64,000 nucleotides of DNA from Taenia hydatigena (taxonomy: Eukaryota; Platyhelminthes; Cestoda; Cyclophyllidea; Taeniidae), in the NCBI GenBank assembly GCA_036345935.2, contig JADWOT020000004.1:8576734-8640733 (forward strand). The letters run 5' to 3'. The position numbers were made by a program, and so were the translations under genes. The notes under the pieces are model-generated. The model did no database searches, had not been told where the DNA came from, and worked only from the letters and a program-made list of their open reading frames with translations. Below, piece by piece: positions 13,101-26,400 of this stretch (within the stretch, counting starts at the first letter, position 1; every line of letters starts with the position of its first letter).

Positions 13101-13517
13101 CAGGTTATTCGGCGCCTATCGAGCTGTGTGTGTATTCTTGCTGATTCTGCAGATCTGATCTATGCACAATATCTCCCTTGCCTCAGGCAAACTAGTCGCT
13201 TTAGTAAGGAAATGCAAGTACAACTGTGTTGCAGTGTGTTGCACACACTTGTGCAATGTGTGGTGGGTCAGGCAGTGGGTGAAGTGATGTGGGCGTGGAT
13301 GTGAAGAGGCAGGCAAAAGCGAATCAAATGCGTTTACGTGCACTCACCTGATACATCGCCAGATGATGCTGTGAGGCAAGCACAACCACTCCAGCCTCAA
13401 GCATCATTGGCACACTATCCCATCGTTATGGACCACATAGCAAAGTAGTTTCTGGTAAGACGCGATTGCATATGAACTGCACGCAGTTGAATTAAGCACT
13501 GCATTGTAGCATGAAAC
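10191..13517. other. No supported gene
   Basis: Stop-rich DNA with a few open frames (for example 11,593-11,982 plus, 11,080-11,454 minus) that lack family resemblance. Around 12,570-12,680 the DNA repeats short ATGCA/TGCAT words. Nothing else is recognised before the glycosyltransferase gene. Confidence 0.4.
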
Positions 13518-15103
13518 ATGGGAGCTCCTGCTCTTCCTTTCCATTCTACAAATCGAAAATCGGTGTTACACTTCATTATCATCTGCGCATCCATAAATTA
13601 CCTTATCTACATTTATGCCATTTACTTCAAAACCACATCCTCGGAGAGGTGGGTAACTCAACCAAATCTCAACGGTACCTACTGCGCATGGAACGATAGT
13701 ATTTTATGCGAGCAGAAACGGCTACTATCGGCTGCGCCTGTGCTATACGAGCGTCTTCGACAAATCCAACCTACTGAACACAACACCCACGACTGAGGAG
13801 TCGAAAATTCGAATAAACGGAAGCAGTAAGCGCCTGAGATTTGAGGAGTTGGCAAGCATTCCGAGTGTCGAGTGGTTGCCAAATTTTGATCCTAGCGTCT
13901 ACCAGCTTTATCCTCAGTCGATTGTCATGAGGGCTACACTGCAGTCGCTCATTAATGGCAAACCCATTTCTCACGTACGCAGATAGATCACCATTGTTAT
14001 TCATGACACCACTTTCTTGTAAGTGGGCTAGCAGCCCTCCGTGTGGTCTTTAATATGTGTGGATACGTGAATGCATGAATATGCCTTTAATCTTCCACTC
14101 ATGACATCCCGTCCTCTACCGTCTTGCATGAAACAATATCTCAGGAATATTATTCTGTGATCTTGCATTCTTCTTTTAGCCTCCCCTTTACAATCCATGG
14201 ATCCGATTTCGCCAAATACCCTCTGGAGTATGCTCTCCTCTCATGCACCCACAAGCCACAAATGAGCTCGCCGGTGGATTGTCTCGCCCTGACGTGGTGA
14301 TTGTGCACAATTCAGAAGTCTACAATTTTGAGGAGAGAAGTCAACTGTGCAAACTCTACCATCTCTACTACCCGGATGTCAGGATTTACCTCATCTTCTC
14401 TATCGGCTTACCACGAACTTCGCTGGACAACGTATTTCAACGAGATGGATTCAATGTGACCCTTACTAACAGAGCAGGAAATAAACTGAAGGCATATTCA
14501 CAGCATCCACAAAGGACAGCCGAAATGCTTTCCAGGGAAGTGCACGAATACGATGACCTACTTGTCGGTGACTACGAAGACTCCTACTATAATTTGACGC
14601 TGAAAATGTTCCACACATTCCAGTGGGCTGCTCGATTTTGTCGACTCTACAAACCCATTTTCATCTTTCTTGATGACGACTATGCCGTCAATACAAATAA
14701 GTTAGTCACATTTGTACGTAGCCTAACACCGGAACTTCGGGGAAACCTGAACTACGGTTGCAAAGTGATGGTGAATCCTGTTTTCCGGCATACCAGTCCG
14801 TATCTGCAGTGGGCCTTCTCGAAGCGCGAAATTCCTTGGCCATTCCATACACCACAGTACTTGGGTATCTACAGTGTGTGGAGCTACCGTCATGTCCACG
14901 ACTTGGCTCTGGCAATGCACTTCACTAAGCCCATGGCAATTGATGACACGTGGTTGGGGATGGTGCAGTACAAGCTGAATCTCACACCCAAGAGGATGGA
15001 AGGCATGTTCCGCGAGAGTTGGCCGATGCCCAAGCATGTCAACTGCTCCGATATCTTCTTTGCTCTTCTTAGCGAATTTGAACAGCGCAAGTGCGCATTG
15101 TAA
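13518..15103 (+). CDS. GT31 beta-1,3-galactosyltransferase-like type II membrane enzyme
   Basis: Three-exon model: 13,518-13,648, 13,716-13,974 and 14,180-15,103, with introns of 67 and 205 nt. Phases agree at both junctions (phase 2, then phase 0), giving 437 residues. Residues 1-15 form a short cytosolic tail. A hydrophobic anchor of about 22 residues (VLHFIIICASINYLIYIYAI) follows, then a luminal stem and catalytic domain, as in Golgi type II transferases. Family motifs visible in exon 3 are EDSYYNLTLK, the FLDDDYAVN segment with the metal-binding DDD, and IDDTWLG near the C terminus, the position of the (E/D)DV.(V/L)G motif. Exon 2 has the NFDPSVYQLYPQSIVMRA block I associate with tapeworm members. 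Several N-glycosylation sequons are present. The usual glycine-rich GGGY-like motif is replaced by YLGIYSVWS. The expected role is transfer of galactose or GlcNAc to glycoconjugates in the Golgi; exact donor and acceptor cannot be read from sequence. Exon 3 alone is open from an internal ATG at 14,243, which is probably not the true start. Confidence 0.85.
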
Positions 15104-18100
15104 AAATAGTCCTACAAACTTGCCTGCAGTCTCCACCAGGCAATGAAGCAGAACTGATTGCGGAATTCAACAGGAAGAGGTGAACACTTCCTGAACATCT
15201 CATCCTGATGTGAGGTATTTGGTGAACTTTGAGCCAAATGTCTCTGTCACCTGTTTGCGGTGTAACCCCAAAATCCTGTAATAGCAGCTCGAAGAACTGT
15301 TATTATATTTAAGAAGTTTGTTATGATTAGGGAAGCATTTCTGCCTTAATGAAGTTGCTCTACTTCTACCGCCAGAGACGCGACACGTTCTCTTGCCTTT
15401 AGGGTCTGGAATATGCCTTGTTCAGATAAATGTCGTCCTGAGAATATTCTTTCCGATTTTCGATCACAGAACTCATTACTTAAGCATTTTCACACTGTTG
15501 TTCAAGCTCTGCTTCATTTCTTTCTAATCGAACAGCCAAAAGTTTCACAGTTAGATATTGTGTTATAAAAAACTGCGACCCACAACTATGCGTCGGAAGT
15601 GCCAGATTTTGTGTGCCAAAGAGTGGACTCCATTTAAACTCACTGTCGTGTTTTGCGCCAATTCCAATAGCTAGAGCTTCAATGAAGCGGCACACTGGCT
15701 TCATTTACAATACCTTCTCCATGCGTTTACAACCACACACACTCGTTCACTCACTTTTCCATTAACACGGCTCTTTGGACCACTGCCACACGCATCCTGT
15801 GTGGAGGTAAGAAATACGCTCATTCACATAATGAAAGAGAGGCCGCAATAAAAATTACACTAAAAGTTTATGCATTCCTTAAATCAGCACCAAGCTCGCT
15901 TTCTCTATTTGCATTATTGCTATCTCCGTTGGCAGTACTTCGTAATACCTTTAAAGGTTCACTGCCATTGCGAAGAATAGCAGCCATACAACAGTAGGGC
16001 AATTAGGAGTAGAGGGAAATAGAACTGTCCACTTCATTGCGACCATTCACGATCAAATGTAGGGCTTACCTATTGGGACTGCTGCGATTTCATCTTCCAG
16101 TCTATTCTCTATAATAAAATTTGCCCACCTAACCTTATCGAAAATGGAATCCCAAAGCCTGACTGTGTTGATCGCGCCTACGATTCCGGTGATGTGGCGT
16201 TTTAGCGCTTATCGTATTTAACGTCGCTGTGGTTACGCGAGTCCCACTAACTATTTCAAGTTAGCACAAATCGACTTTTGAGGGAAAGCAGGAGTTTAGG
16301 CAGAAACTGTTCATCATACATGTTTTTGCCCTCACTCATCGTTAGGCAAGAATGATGCAAATGGCGCGTGAAGAATTTCGAGGTGTAACCTCTTGTAGGC
16401 GTAAAGAAGGCAACTGCAATAAAAATATTCAGCAACAGTGTTAATAGTCTCTAGTCGTAGGATTTTTCGATTAAATGGTTATTTAAATACCTAAGTGGTG
16501 GTGCGAATGGAGAAGAAAACAGGTAACTAAATAGAACGTGTGTCATTTCTTTTAACAACAGTGCGTGTCTAGGTTCCTTTCGAACTGGAATGTGTTTAAA
16601 TAAATCTGTCTACAGAAGACGGATCAATGCTTGAGAGTAGATTAAATTTAACAGAGATGAAAAAACATCTTGCCATAATTATCGCGATTGGTGCAATAAA
16701 ATACTAGTCAAATTAAAGCTCAACATGGGCATTCTAATAACGACGAAGTAAGAAACCAACAAACTACAACCGAATCTTTATCATTAACAGTTGCATTCAG
16801 TGCCCCAAGGCCTTTCTAAAACAAATGCTTCTAGTGCTTTTAGGAAGGAAAGGCAAGAAAAGCGGCAAGGATGGGATCTCGCAATAGCATACTCCCAATT
16901 TATGCCTTGATTGTCGTTCCAATGAGCCTATTCCGGTGCATCACTGTGAAGATGCAAACAATAGACTTAAATACTTCGCTTCCGATAGCGCTCCTGAAAT
17001 TTATAGACTCGAGATTTCCAGCTCTTATTTTTACAAGCTGTGCTTGGATAAATGCAAAACGCATAGGTGTATAGCACATTGGGAAATGTATGCCGCGATG
17101 AAAATGCGGTAGTGCATGAAGCAGACAATTTCGCAAAGAATGTCACAAGAGCATTCTAGCGTTTTGCATCTAGCTCAGATCCATAAAGCAAGCAAAGTGA
17201 AGTCTTTATGGATGCAACTGGCATTTCAGAGTGGAGCTTGAGGCAAGGGTGGATGGATTGGTGCAGTTGGGTCTAGGTAAACTAATACATGTGCATGAAT
17301 CGAAATGCATATAAGTAGCAGCACTTTGTGAGTTCCTAAAGGATATAATGAATCTACAATGAATGGCGGCAAAACCACATCGGTGCTTCTAGACACCTTA
17401 AATATACACTGACCTACCCCTCCATTCCACACTAACTTGCTTAAACTATCGCATCATACCTGCTTCGTCGTAGTTGCATAGCGACACCTCTTGTGCTTCC
17501 GCTTTTGCAGCCCTTTTCTTCCTTGTTAGACGATGATTAACCCAAGAAGTTAGGTCTAGAATTGGGTCAAAATAACAACTATTTCCATGCTATTTTCAGT
17601 TAATTGAAAACGCAGATAAATGTACATTTCCGCACTGCAATGCAAGACTCACAGTAAAGAGTTTTGCAAAAGCTTATTTGTGTTAATGCTAATCTTGCCA
17701 AAGATTTTGCGCTTTTTCACCTAAAGTGCGAAAATCAGTATTTCTTGCAGAGCTTCCAGTCAACACCCTAATGAGCGTTGTGTAAATAAGTTAACGAACT
17801 CGCAGTTATAGCTGACACCCACACCAAAGAAACCGGGTCGTAGTTGTTGATGCAGATGATGACGGTGATGTTGTCCTTTGACGGAAAGGGAACCCTTTAA
17901 ATTCGAGTGTTCCTATTGTGCATCAGTGTTGTGATTAGAAGCTCTCAAGGCATTTTCTTATTCTGAGAGCAAAATAAGGCTTCGGACGATGTTTCAAGAT
18001 CAATACTTGGTGAAAAGTGTCACTAAACGCAAAACTTTGCCTAGAATTATTCTTAGATGACTTTTGATTTGCTTAGAGGTTGGTACTATTGTGAGGAAAA

Positions 18101-18574
18101 ATTTGATGTAGAGGTAGTTGGTGTGGGAACAAAATGACAGAGCAGTTGTTATTATTTTGAGGCACACCAGTCCGTATCTACAGTGCATATGTGTAGCAGC
18201 ACTTTGTGAGTAGTAGTAGTAGTAGTAGACACCCACCTCATCTAATGACAAAGCATTTCTGCCTTTCTCAAGCCAAAGTCACTATGCGAGTAACCATGGC
18301 ACTTGTGCGGTCTACCCTTACTTCACTCACTCAATCGCTCACGCCGTAAGTCCACGAGTCCTTCTCTGCGTTTGTTGCAAAATGTTGGCCATATTAGCCC
18401 AGTGAGTAGCCCTGCTGCTCGTGAAATGGAAATGGCCACACACACACACACAACTCAAAGTCGATTTGTGTCTTTTCTTGTTGTTCACTTCATCTCATTA
18501 TGCCAATGTCTTGCCAAAAGGCGGACAGGGCGGACAGGCGTGGACAGGGCAGTGCGCGTTGATGTGACAGTAAG
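15104..18574. other. Downstream and intergenic region; possible poly(A) signal
   Basis: An AATAAA at 15,847-15,852 is the first good candidate poly(A) signal seen downstream of the glycosyltransferase stop. The rest is stop-rich with no recognised exon. A (AGT)n tract lies near 18,207-18,228 and a (CA)n tract near 18,435. The word GTAGCAGCACTTTGTGAGT occurs at about 17,315 and again near 18,190. Confidence 0.4.
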
Positions 18575-18890
18575 GTGGTGCCTCGAGAAGCCGCACGCCT
18601 CAATGGCACAGCACCAATACTAGCAACTCTTCGTGTGGACGAGGTGAGTGGCTTTGAGGACAGAATAAGAAGAAGGCGCTGTTTTACAAGCATGCCCAGT
18701 GCCTAACACACACCCACTCATCATACCATCCACGAAGTAGGCGGACATTGTGCTCTTCCACCAGTTGTGTGACAACGTGGTCCACTGTGTGGAGGACGAT
18801 GTCGTAGACCTCATCTCAACTGCCCCTCCACGTGGCATTTTCGACGCCAATTTTCTGCCCATAGATCAGTTAAGCACAAGAGTTTTCTAG
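18575..18890 (+). CDS. Candidate two-exon gene fragment, family unknown
   Basis: An exon ending at 18,643 has a strong donor (GAG then GTGAGT). The next exon, 18,741-18,890, follows an acceptor ending GAAGTAG. The 97-nt intron joins two phase-0 frames and gives a peptide containing ATLRVDE then ADIVLFHQLCDNVVHCVEDD, ending at TAG. The first exon's own start is not determined; the frame is open only from about 18,560. A further open stretch at 18,999-19,217 could be another exon. No family is recognised, and chance is a serious alternative. Confidence 0.25.
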
Positions 18891-19277
18891 CCTGTGCGTG
18901 TGTGCGTGGTTGTTTGAAGACGATGGAAAGGAAGCCTCAATCTCCAACCCACATGTAGCAATGAGAATGTGAAATGCAAACATTGCGCATTATTATGATT
19001 GAGGAGTCTAGCCACATATGCCGCAGTGTGCCGAGCCGCCAATGGAGTGAGGAGCATTGCTGATTTGCGAAAGGGAAGCAAATCGGAGCACATCGCACAC
19101 CACATCAAAAAGGCTTGCATGCAATGCATTGCATTGCAATCACCAAGTGTTCCAACGTGTTGTGGGACAACAAATACGATTTCCCGATTCTCCTCCCATA
19201 GCTCCTACCACTCATGAGATGGTTAATGCCAGTTGACGCAGTGTAATAGACCCAATTGCAAGTAATGAAGTATTGAA

Positions 19278-19548
19278 CCACACGTGACTGCGAATTTGGC
19301 TCACAATAAGTGTGAATTGGAAGTATTGATCCACACGTGACTGCGAATTTGGCTCGCAATGAGTGTGAATTGGAAGTATTGATCCACACGTGACTGCGAA
19401 TTTGGCTCACGATGAGTGTGAATTGGAAGTATTGATCCACACGTGACTGCGAATTTGGCTCACAATGAGTGTGAATTGGAAGTATTGATCCACACGTGAC
19501 TGCGAATTTGGCTCACAATGAGTGTGAATTGGAAGTATTGATCCACAC
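19278..19548 (+). repeat. 53-bp minisatellite, about five units
   Basis: The word CCACACGTGACTGCG recurs at 19,278, 19,331, 19,384, 19,437 and 19,490, with the next unit starting at 19,543 and entering the gap. The period is exactly 53 bp and units differ at only a few positions (for example CACAATAAG, CGCAATGAG, CACGATGAG). The true array length is unknown because it runs into unsequenced bases. Confidence 0.95.
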
Positions 19549-19770
19549 NNNNNNNNNNNNNNNNNNNNNNNNNNNNNNNNNNNNNNNNNNNNNNNNNNNN
19601 NNNNNNNNNNNNNNNNNNNNNNNNNNNNNNNNNNNNNNNNNNNNNNNNNNNNNNNNNNNNNNNNNNNNNNNNNNNNNNNNNNNNNNNNNNNNNNNNNNNN
19701 NNNNNNNNNNNNNNNNNNNNNNNNNNNNNNNNNNNNNNNNNNNNNNNNNNNNNNNNNNNNNNNNNNNNNN
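19549..19770. other. Assembly gap (222 N)
   Basis: A run of N, bounded on the left by the 53-bp minisatellite and on the right by a GGGA tetranucleotide tract. The real length may differ from 222. Confidence 0.99.
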
Positions 19771-19810
19771 GGGAGGGAGGGAGGGAGGGAGGGAGGGAGG
19801 GAGGGAGGTA
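19771..19810 (+). repeat. (GGGA)n microsatellite
   Basis: About ten GGGA units immediately after the gap; probably the right edge of a longer tract that the assembler could not resolve. Confidence 0.9.
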
Positions 19811-20277
19811 GGTGAGCGATATGTGCCGGATAGGCCGTAGACACAAGGTATGAGAAACACTAACAGCATTAGCAACAGTAACAGAAATAACATTCATTAT
19901 TGTTACTGCTACCACTATGAGAGGAGTAGAGGGTGAAAGGGAGATGGGCAAAGAAAGAGAGCAGGGAGCACGCCGAGACTACTGCTGCCACAAGTATTAC
20001 CACATCAACACTGCAGTAGAAGGGGTAAAAAGCGTCGCGCTGGTCACTAAGCAGTCGCCACGCTTCCTACTACTACGTCTCCAACCACACCGCATAGCCA
20101 GGAACGCGAGGAAGTGGAGGAGGATGAGGAGGAGGAGGAGAAGCGTGTGTAGATGATCACAAAACCAAACCTCTGTGAGCCAAGAGGGAGAGAGAGAGAG
20201 AGAAAGAGAGAGATGAGAATCACCCCTAATACCAACACCAACACCAATTACACAAAAACTTCAACTCATCAAGTGAC
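19811..20277. other. Purine-rich stretch, no supported gene
   Basis: GAGGAG-type and GA dinucleotide tracts (near 20,110-20,140 and 20,190-20,215). Open frames here follow base composition and are not supported as genes. Confidence 0.4.
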
Positions 20278-20420
20278 GCAAAAACACAAAGCAGTGCAAT
20301 GATCAAGACCACATTCTTATGTGCTTTCACGAACTTACCTCTGATGCGGTAACAACTTTCACTACTTCCAGCATTGTCGACAACAGAGGGAGCTGCGTGT
20401 GCTCTCCGTTTCTCACGAAA
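20278..20420 (+). pseudogene. Immunoglobulin-like exon relic (inverted partner 27,330-27,470)
   Basis: About 90 percent identical by eye, in inverted orientation, to 27,330-27,470. The shared frame reads LTSDAVTTFT, then a degraded D.G.C.C pattern where the partner has D.KGSYECSAAN. Here Tyr is changed to Cys, and similarity is lost just after the second Cys codon. Inference: a decayed duplicate of an I-set-like exon. Confidence 0.45.
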
Positions 20421-23400
20421 AGGCATACTTTAGGTATTGCAAGACTGAGAGCAGATAAATTTGCTGGCAATATTATTTGCGATGCCCGTTTTCTGCAAGG
20501 TAAGATCCACTACTTCCACCTGCAATTATAGAATTTTGAACCACGTTAATTACTTAAGCCTCGTTTGGTAAACTACTTCTCGCATTATCATGAGCGGTAG
20601 CTTATTCAAACTATTGCAGCCTATTATTATGTGCTTTCCATTACCTCATTTGCGTTGACAAATGACTCTTGTTTTCCTTGCTAGCCTTACTCTCATCAAC
20701 GTAGAACAACACATGGAGAAGTGTCCTATCGACAAAGGAGTGGCCTCAGGGTATCATGTGAGGAAAAGCTGGTGTAGCATCCAACTGTACAGTTGTGTGT
20801 GGTAGCATTTGAGATGAACAAAGTTGGTCTGAGGAGGCAAAAGTGTCGGATTGCAGGGCAGGCCGAGTGCATCAGAGATCAGACAGCATAACTGATGAGA
20901 AGTAGCCCATCCCCAAGCCGACGACCCAGTGTGATTTTACAAGCACTCTCTGGCTTCTACTCTTCTCATATGTGAAACCGTGTGCTAGTTCACAAAAATT
21001 TTCACTGAGACCAGTTGAACTTGGGATGCGGAACCTTAAAATAGGGCCAGTCTAGGTCTTGTGATTGATTGTCTGGCAACTTATTGTCATTGAGTTGACT
21101 GACAACCAACTCAAGTTAGAAGAGCGGGCCAAATCATGGCTTGAAGAATCCAGGTTTACGGGCAATCATTTGACACGAGCATGAGAGTCTGTCATCGACA
21201 TAGCTGAAATTCCCAGACTTGCACGCCTTCTTTGGATAGAGTAGAGGCGTATACTGCGTATGCTTCCTTCGGTTCTACCATGTAGCTTGAGTTAAATGCT
21301 GAACGAAGGAGCCATAACAAAATGTGCCCAGTTGACTTCCTCCTTGAAATCAACATCGTGACGGAAAGGATTCATTCATTTCATCTGTAGGCTTCGTGAC
21401 CCATGTCACTCTTTGCTGGCGCGTGTTTGGAGAACTCGCAGTTTGTACGAATGGTAGAGCTGAGCCCCTCATCTCTAATAGTAGGTTTTCGGCCTACATG
21501 ATTTTGCATTTTACCTTCTCTTTCCCAAAACTGTGCACGGCACGATGGTGCAAGCACAAAGTCGCCGTTTGAAATAATTCAAGTAGAGTTAGCAAAGCAG
21601 GATGCGTAGCGAGTAAGTCTGTCTGACCAACAAATTGTTGTCTTATTTAACAAGTGATTCATTTTGCGGTAATTACAAGAGATGGATGATTTGCATTGCA
21701 TGCACTGGAGTGAACCCACTATGTCGGTACTCCACTTGGTAGGAGAAATCAAGTCTGTCCCTCTACTAACGACCGGTGCGAACAGACATCCAGTCGTTTC
21801 AGGTCTCGATGCCGATAATCGAAGTGGCATAGAAGGTAGACTACGCCAGTGTGGGCGAAGCAGCGTGCAGTGAGTTGCGATATGAAACTGGCGAGAATCT
21901 GCCCATCCATGGGACTTGGAGCAAACCACCATCATATGAGGCTCAGCCATGGCAAAACATTTGCAGCTGAAGACCCTACCCTACCAGTCTCTGCCGCATA
22001 GCAGCCTTTGCACTCATCCACTGCGTATGACTCCTGTTTGATCATTAACTCGTTTCATGGCAATAAGAATGGGCAATTTCACGATTGTAGTGGATATAGG
22101 TAGACCAGACTGCATAATAGGAAGCCGACTTGATAAGGTGATTGGGGATTTACGTGATTGTTACAAAGCAAACAAAAGTAGTAGATGCATGCCAAAATGG
22201 ACGAGTTAACACCAAAAAGACATGAAGAATTTCTAGGATGCTTTCGGTACACTTACAACACTTGGCTTGTCAGAGCCTACGATGTGTGGTGTAGACCTTG
22301 ATGCTTGAATTGAACGGAGTCTCCGTACAACTGTTTCCCAACCGTGGAGGTTCCAGTGTTTTATGAAAACGCTCGAGGCGACGCGAACCGGAAATGACCC
22401 TATGAATTACGAAACAAATTGATGAAAATGCCCTTCCGTGCATTGTAGAGAGCAACATTTCATTTGCATGGAAGTGCAGTATCAGACAGAGGATGGTTCA
22501 TTCAACTTCAACGACTGCATCAACTTTGTCGCACACTCTCGCTCACTCTGATTGGTGGTGCCTTCGATGAACGCGGCGACAAGGCCAACATGGGTGTATC
22601 AGTCCGTGTCAAGATGAGTCACATCCACCCATTCATGCGGATAGGCAGGGGCAGCATAAAAGTTTTCGCGGAGAACATCTTCCTTCAAACAGTAAAACCG
22701 TCTTGCATTTCTATCGCGATTTCTTAAAAGTTTCACCTATTTACCCCATTTACAAACGCTTCACAATGCGTCAAAACTGCTTGTCGTGTAAACCATCCAA
22801 GTAACCAGGATGACATTTACCTCGCCTTAAGTTATACCATCTGTCAAGTGAATACCAAAACATTCAGGATACTGTACTACGAATTTGCGTGGTTAGAACT
22901 TTCCCCCTGTCCTTCGTCATCAGTCAGCACTTCATGCTCCAACACGCCACAGCTTTGAGCCAGAATGGTTCATGAGTTGGTCGCACAAACATCTAAATGT
23001 CATGATGAGACCTCCCATTCTGAATGCTCTACATTGCCCCACGTCATTGCGCCAGTCGTGTACCACATTCAGGTGTGCTTCCATCAGCAAGCTCAAGTGA
23101 TTCAAGAATGACTTATTGACTGACAACTCTATTATTGTCTGCCTTACCGTGTCGCATGAGCTACCTTGCTCACCCTTCAAATGAAGTTATTCATCCCACC
23201 TTGGTCACTGCTTTAGTCTCATCATTCGTTTTGTGTTGGAGGGAGGATGAATACTACAGCGATACGAAGAGTGAACGACGCAAATATGGTCAATATGCTT
23301 AGAGCTGTCGCAAGCGAATGTTGTGACGACTTTGGACGGTGAAAAGAATTATGTCTCAAGTGTTTTACCATGGTGTCACTTCAACTTCCAAAGCAGTCCA

Positions 23401-26400
23401 TGATAAGATGGGCGCGAAGTGTGGCTGTTGTGATTACGATGTGGATGCAAACAACACCTTGAATTTCTTGCAACGCCATCAATTCAGGGCAGATATGTTC
23501 TTGGATAAGAGCCAATTCACAACTTCTCTTAAACAACTTTCTTCCTCTTCGAATTGCATTCCTACCTGCTGAATCTGATGCTACCGAGAGCATAATGGGA
23601 GCATCAGAAATAAATAAGACAAAAGTCTGGTGTGATCTTGGCATATTATCGCTGCTCGAATTCGACTGCAGGATTTTGACTTCGACTATCCATTGTACAG
23701 CCTGTTCAACCTAGTTTTCTTAACTTGGGAACCATGAAGGCCTGATCGAACGCATGACTGAATTGGAGAAAATCCCCAACACAGTGGAGTTGCAAGTCTT
23801 CCCTGTTCTGTACAAAATGCAGCATGTCGTGCACTACAGATGAGGGAGTGAATGCAAACACAAAAGACAGATCCTTCAACTGAAACAATAGTGCCACCCA
23901 CCCCGATCGCTTGACTCTGGCCGCTCCTATCGTTGACCAATGCCATAGGGAGCTGCGGAAGAATCACTTACTTCACCTTCCCCCAATTTTCCGCTCATGA
24001 CACCATAGCTCACTCATTCTTATGACCTTAAGTTGCTCCGACATTCGATATTGACATTTGTAAAATGCGGAAAGCGTTAAATGCATGGGTTTGGTCGAAA
24101 TCACTAATGATAGGCAAAAGAGATGACAATTAACTCAAGCAATAAGGAAGAGGACAATTGCATTTCGCACATACAAGGAGTCCATCGTTCCTATTCCCTT
24201 CTACAAGGTATCAGTGGGCAGCACGAGCCATCTGTGTGCCAAACCCTGCTCACTACCTGTAACCACTAAGTTCCTCGGCGTCAACGAAGTGATCGTTTTA
24301 TCGACAGGCACCTAGGGGTTAGCAGCAGTGGCAGGATTATCTTCAGTAGTGCCCTTGTTAACGGATGCAACAGGAACCGGCAGCGCCCGAAATTGCATCG
24401 ACCTCTCAATCGAGTCATAAATATGCAACGACTGCACAACAGATATATAAGTCAAGCGATTGGCGTAGACAAGTCTGCAACGATGTGCACATCGTGTGTG
24501 CAAGACCACATCTGAGTCACTGTCAACTATTTTATGTCACCTATTCGATGAGCTTTAGAGGACCAATGAGTGGCTGGTAGTGGACTTGAGGTGTTTATCA
24601 GGAAAATTCTGGGTGTGACAAATGCAGCCACATGCAAACAGCTAAGAGGGAATTGGCAAGTGCAACGCGGTTCCTGAGCTGTCACGAAAGTATAGACTGC
24701 CACAACAACGGAGCACAACAGTTCCTCAAGGCTTGTAGACATGAAGGACCATTTGGCGCTGCCTCAGTATCCGTACCTTATTCAGCAGGCCCCAGAGCAA
24801 TTCCAATGGTGGCAGAAATGTGTGTGCCACCATTCACATGCATCTGTTGTATGCGGACAATTTTGGGACAAAGATAATTTGATTTGGGTAAATTTTCCAC
24901 TTGTGTTAGGCATGCTACTTAAAAGACAAGTGCTGTGAAACAAAGCATTGCGTCGTGTCCTCCATTGCATGCATTTTCGCAACAAAACTGCCTTACTTTT
25001 TAAGGTTGTGGATTTGCGTTTTGCGCCCAGTTATGCATAACCAATCGTCGAAACCTTCGTAACACATTATTTAATTCTGCGTTGAATGCTTAACTTGGTC
25101 GATTCAAGTAGCTCTCAGCCTCTTCAGGTGCCATCAGCATTGACACGCGACTCACCTGATTGTAAGCACGTAAGCGTGTGATATGCAATAGACTGGCCAT
25201 TTCTTTACATTGAGTTACTCGCATGCTCCACAATAAAGCTGACCTTAGGGACCTCGATTGCAGTGCTCGATGCCACCTCTTGGGTCCCTACCATAGCCTT
25301 CCACTGACTGTACTCGTGCATAATTTTGCCATGCGACGCCTGCAAAGCATCAGCTCAGTAGTGACATCATTCCCCATTACATTTTGTGGAGACAATGCAC
25401 ATTTGAGCAACCACATAAAATAAGGCAAAACGGGTAACCATGCCTAGGCAAGTGCATAGTGGGTGCTTGTGCCCACATTGGCGTGATGACTGACTTGAAT
25501 CTTCAGTACTACTTAACCACTGGTTCGCTGTTTCCAGAAGTGAGGCAATAAGTTTATATAGCGATATCAGCGCCTAAATTCGACACATGAAGCCATGCGC
25601 ATTTCATCGAGGTGGCTCATCGTCAATTTCTGGAAAGTGAACACAGAACCTCGTAATTTCTCGTTAATGAGGTCAATCTGAGCCACCCAACAGGTCCCGG
25701 CTAAATGTAATCACTTAACGGCTTTGGGCAACCACATCAAAACTTTCATTGAATTAAGTGAATTTATGCAAAATATAGTTGTTAAATAAAGTCTACTTGT
25801 AAAAATGAATGCCAATGTATGGAAAAAATGTTCATCAAACCGCCCCATGGAAAAGTCAGTACTTGGTAAGCAATAAAGCGCGCAGAAATATACCATGGAT
25901 TTCTTTTTCAAGAAATGTGTGATTTCTGGGTGATTTATGACTGTTGGAGTTCTTTAATTTTTATTCATATTTGATTTGTCCCATTTCATCGGTATTATTC
26001 TTAGTGTCGTCTCAACAAACTTCATAAGGCGTAGCAGGAATTAAGGCAATTTCTTATTTGCTCGTAGGAAAAACAAGAATCGTAGCCACAAGGGTCGAAT
26101 AAGTGAGACACCTAAGGTAATTCTCCGCATCATGCACCATGATGCCCGATTGTGAGTCATAATGGGAAGACACCAGAGCGATGCGTCCTTGGGCCAAATT
26201 CTAGCCCAAGTGAATGCTGCCTCCTCAGACAGCAGACACAACGCCACCATAGACCATGCTACAACTGTCACGAGTCGATTATCACACTTGTAAGTAGGGA
26301 AGGGTTGAATTACAATGGCGCAAGCATATTCGTGAACGCTTTGCTAAGTCTTTTGCCACATGTCGAATCACCATGCCCTATCATATCTCCCCAAAACCCG

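Noticed and set aside
18168..18187. Short match to the glycosyltransferase exon (ACCAGTCCGTATCT)
   Set aside because: Similarity does not extend on either side, so it is probably chance.
19278..19548. CRISPR-like array
   Set aside because: The whole 53-bp unit repeats without distinct spacers, in a eukaryotic context; it is a minisatellite.
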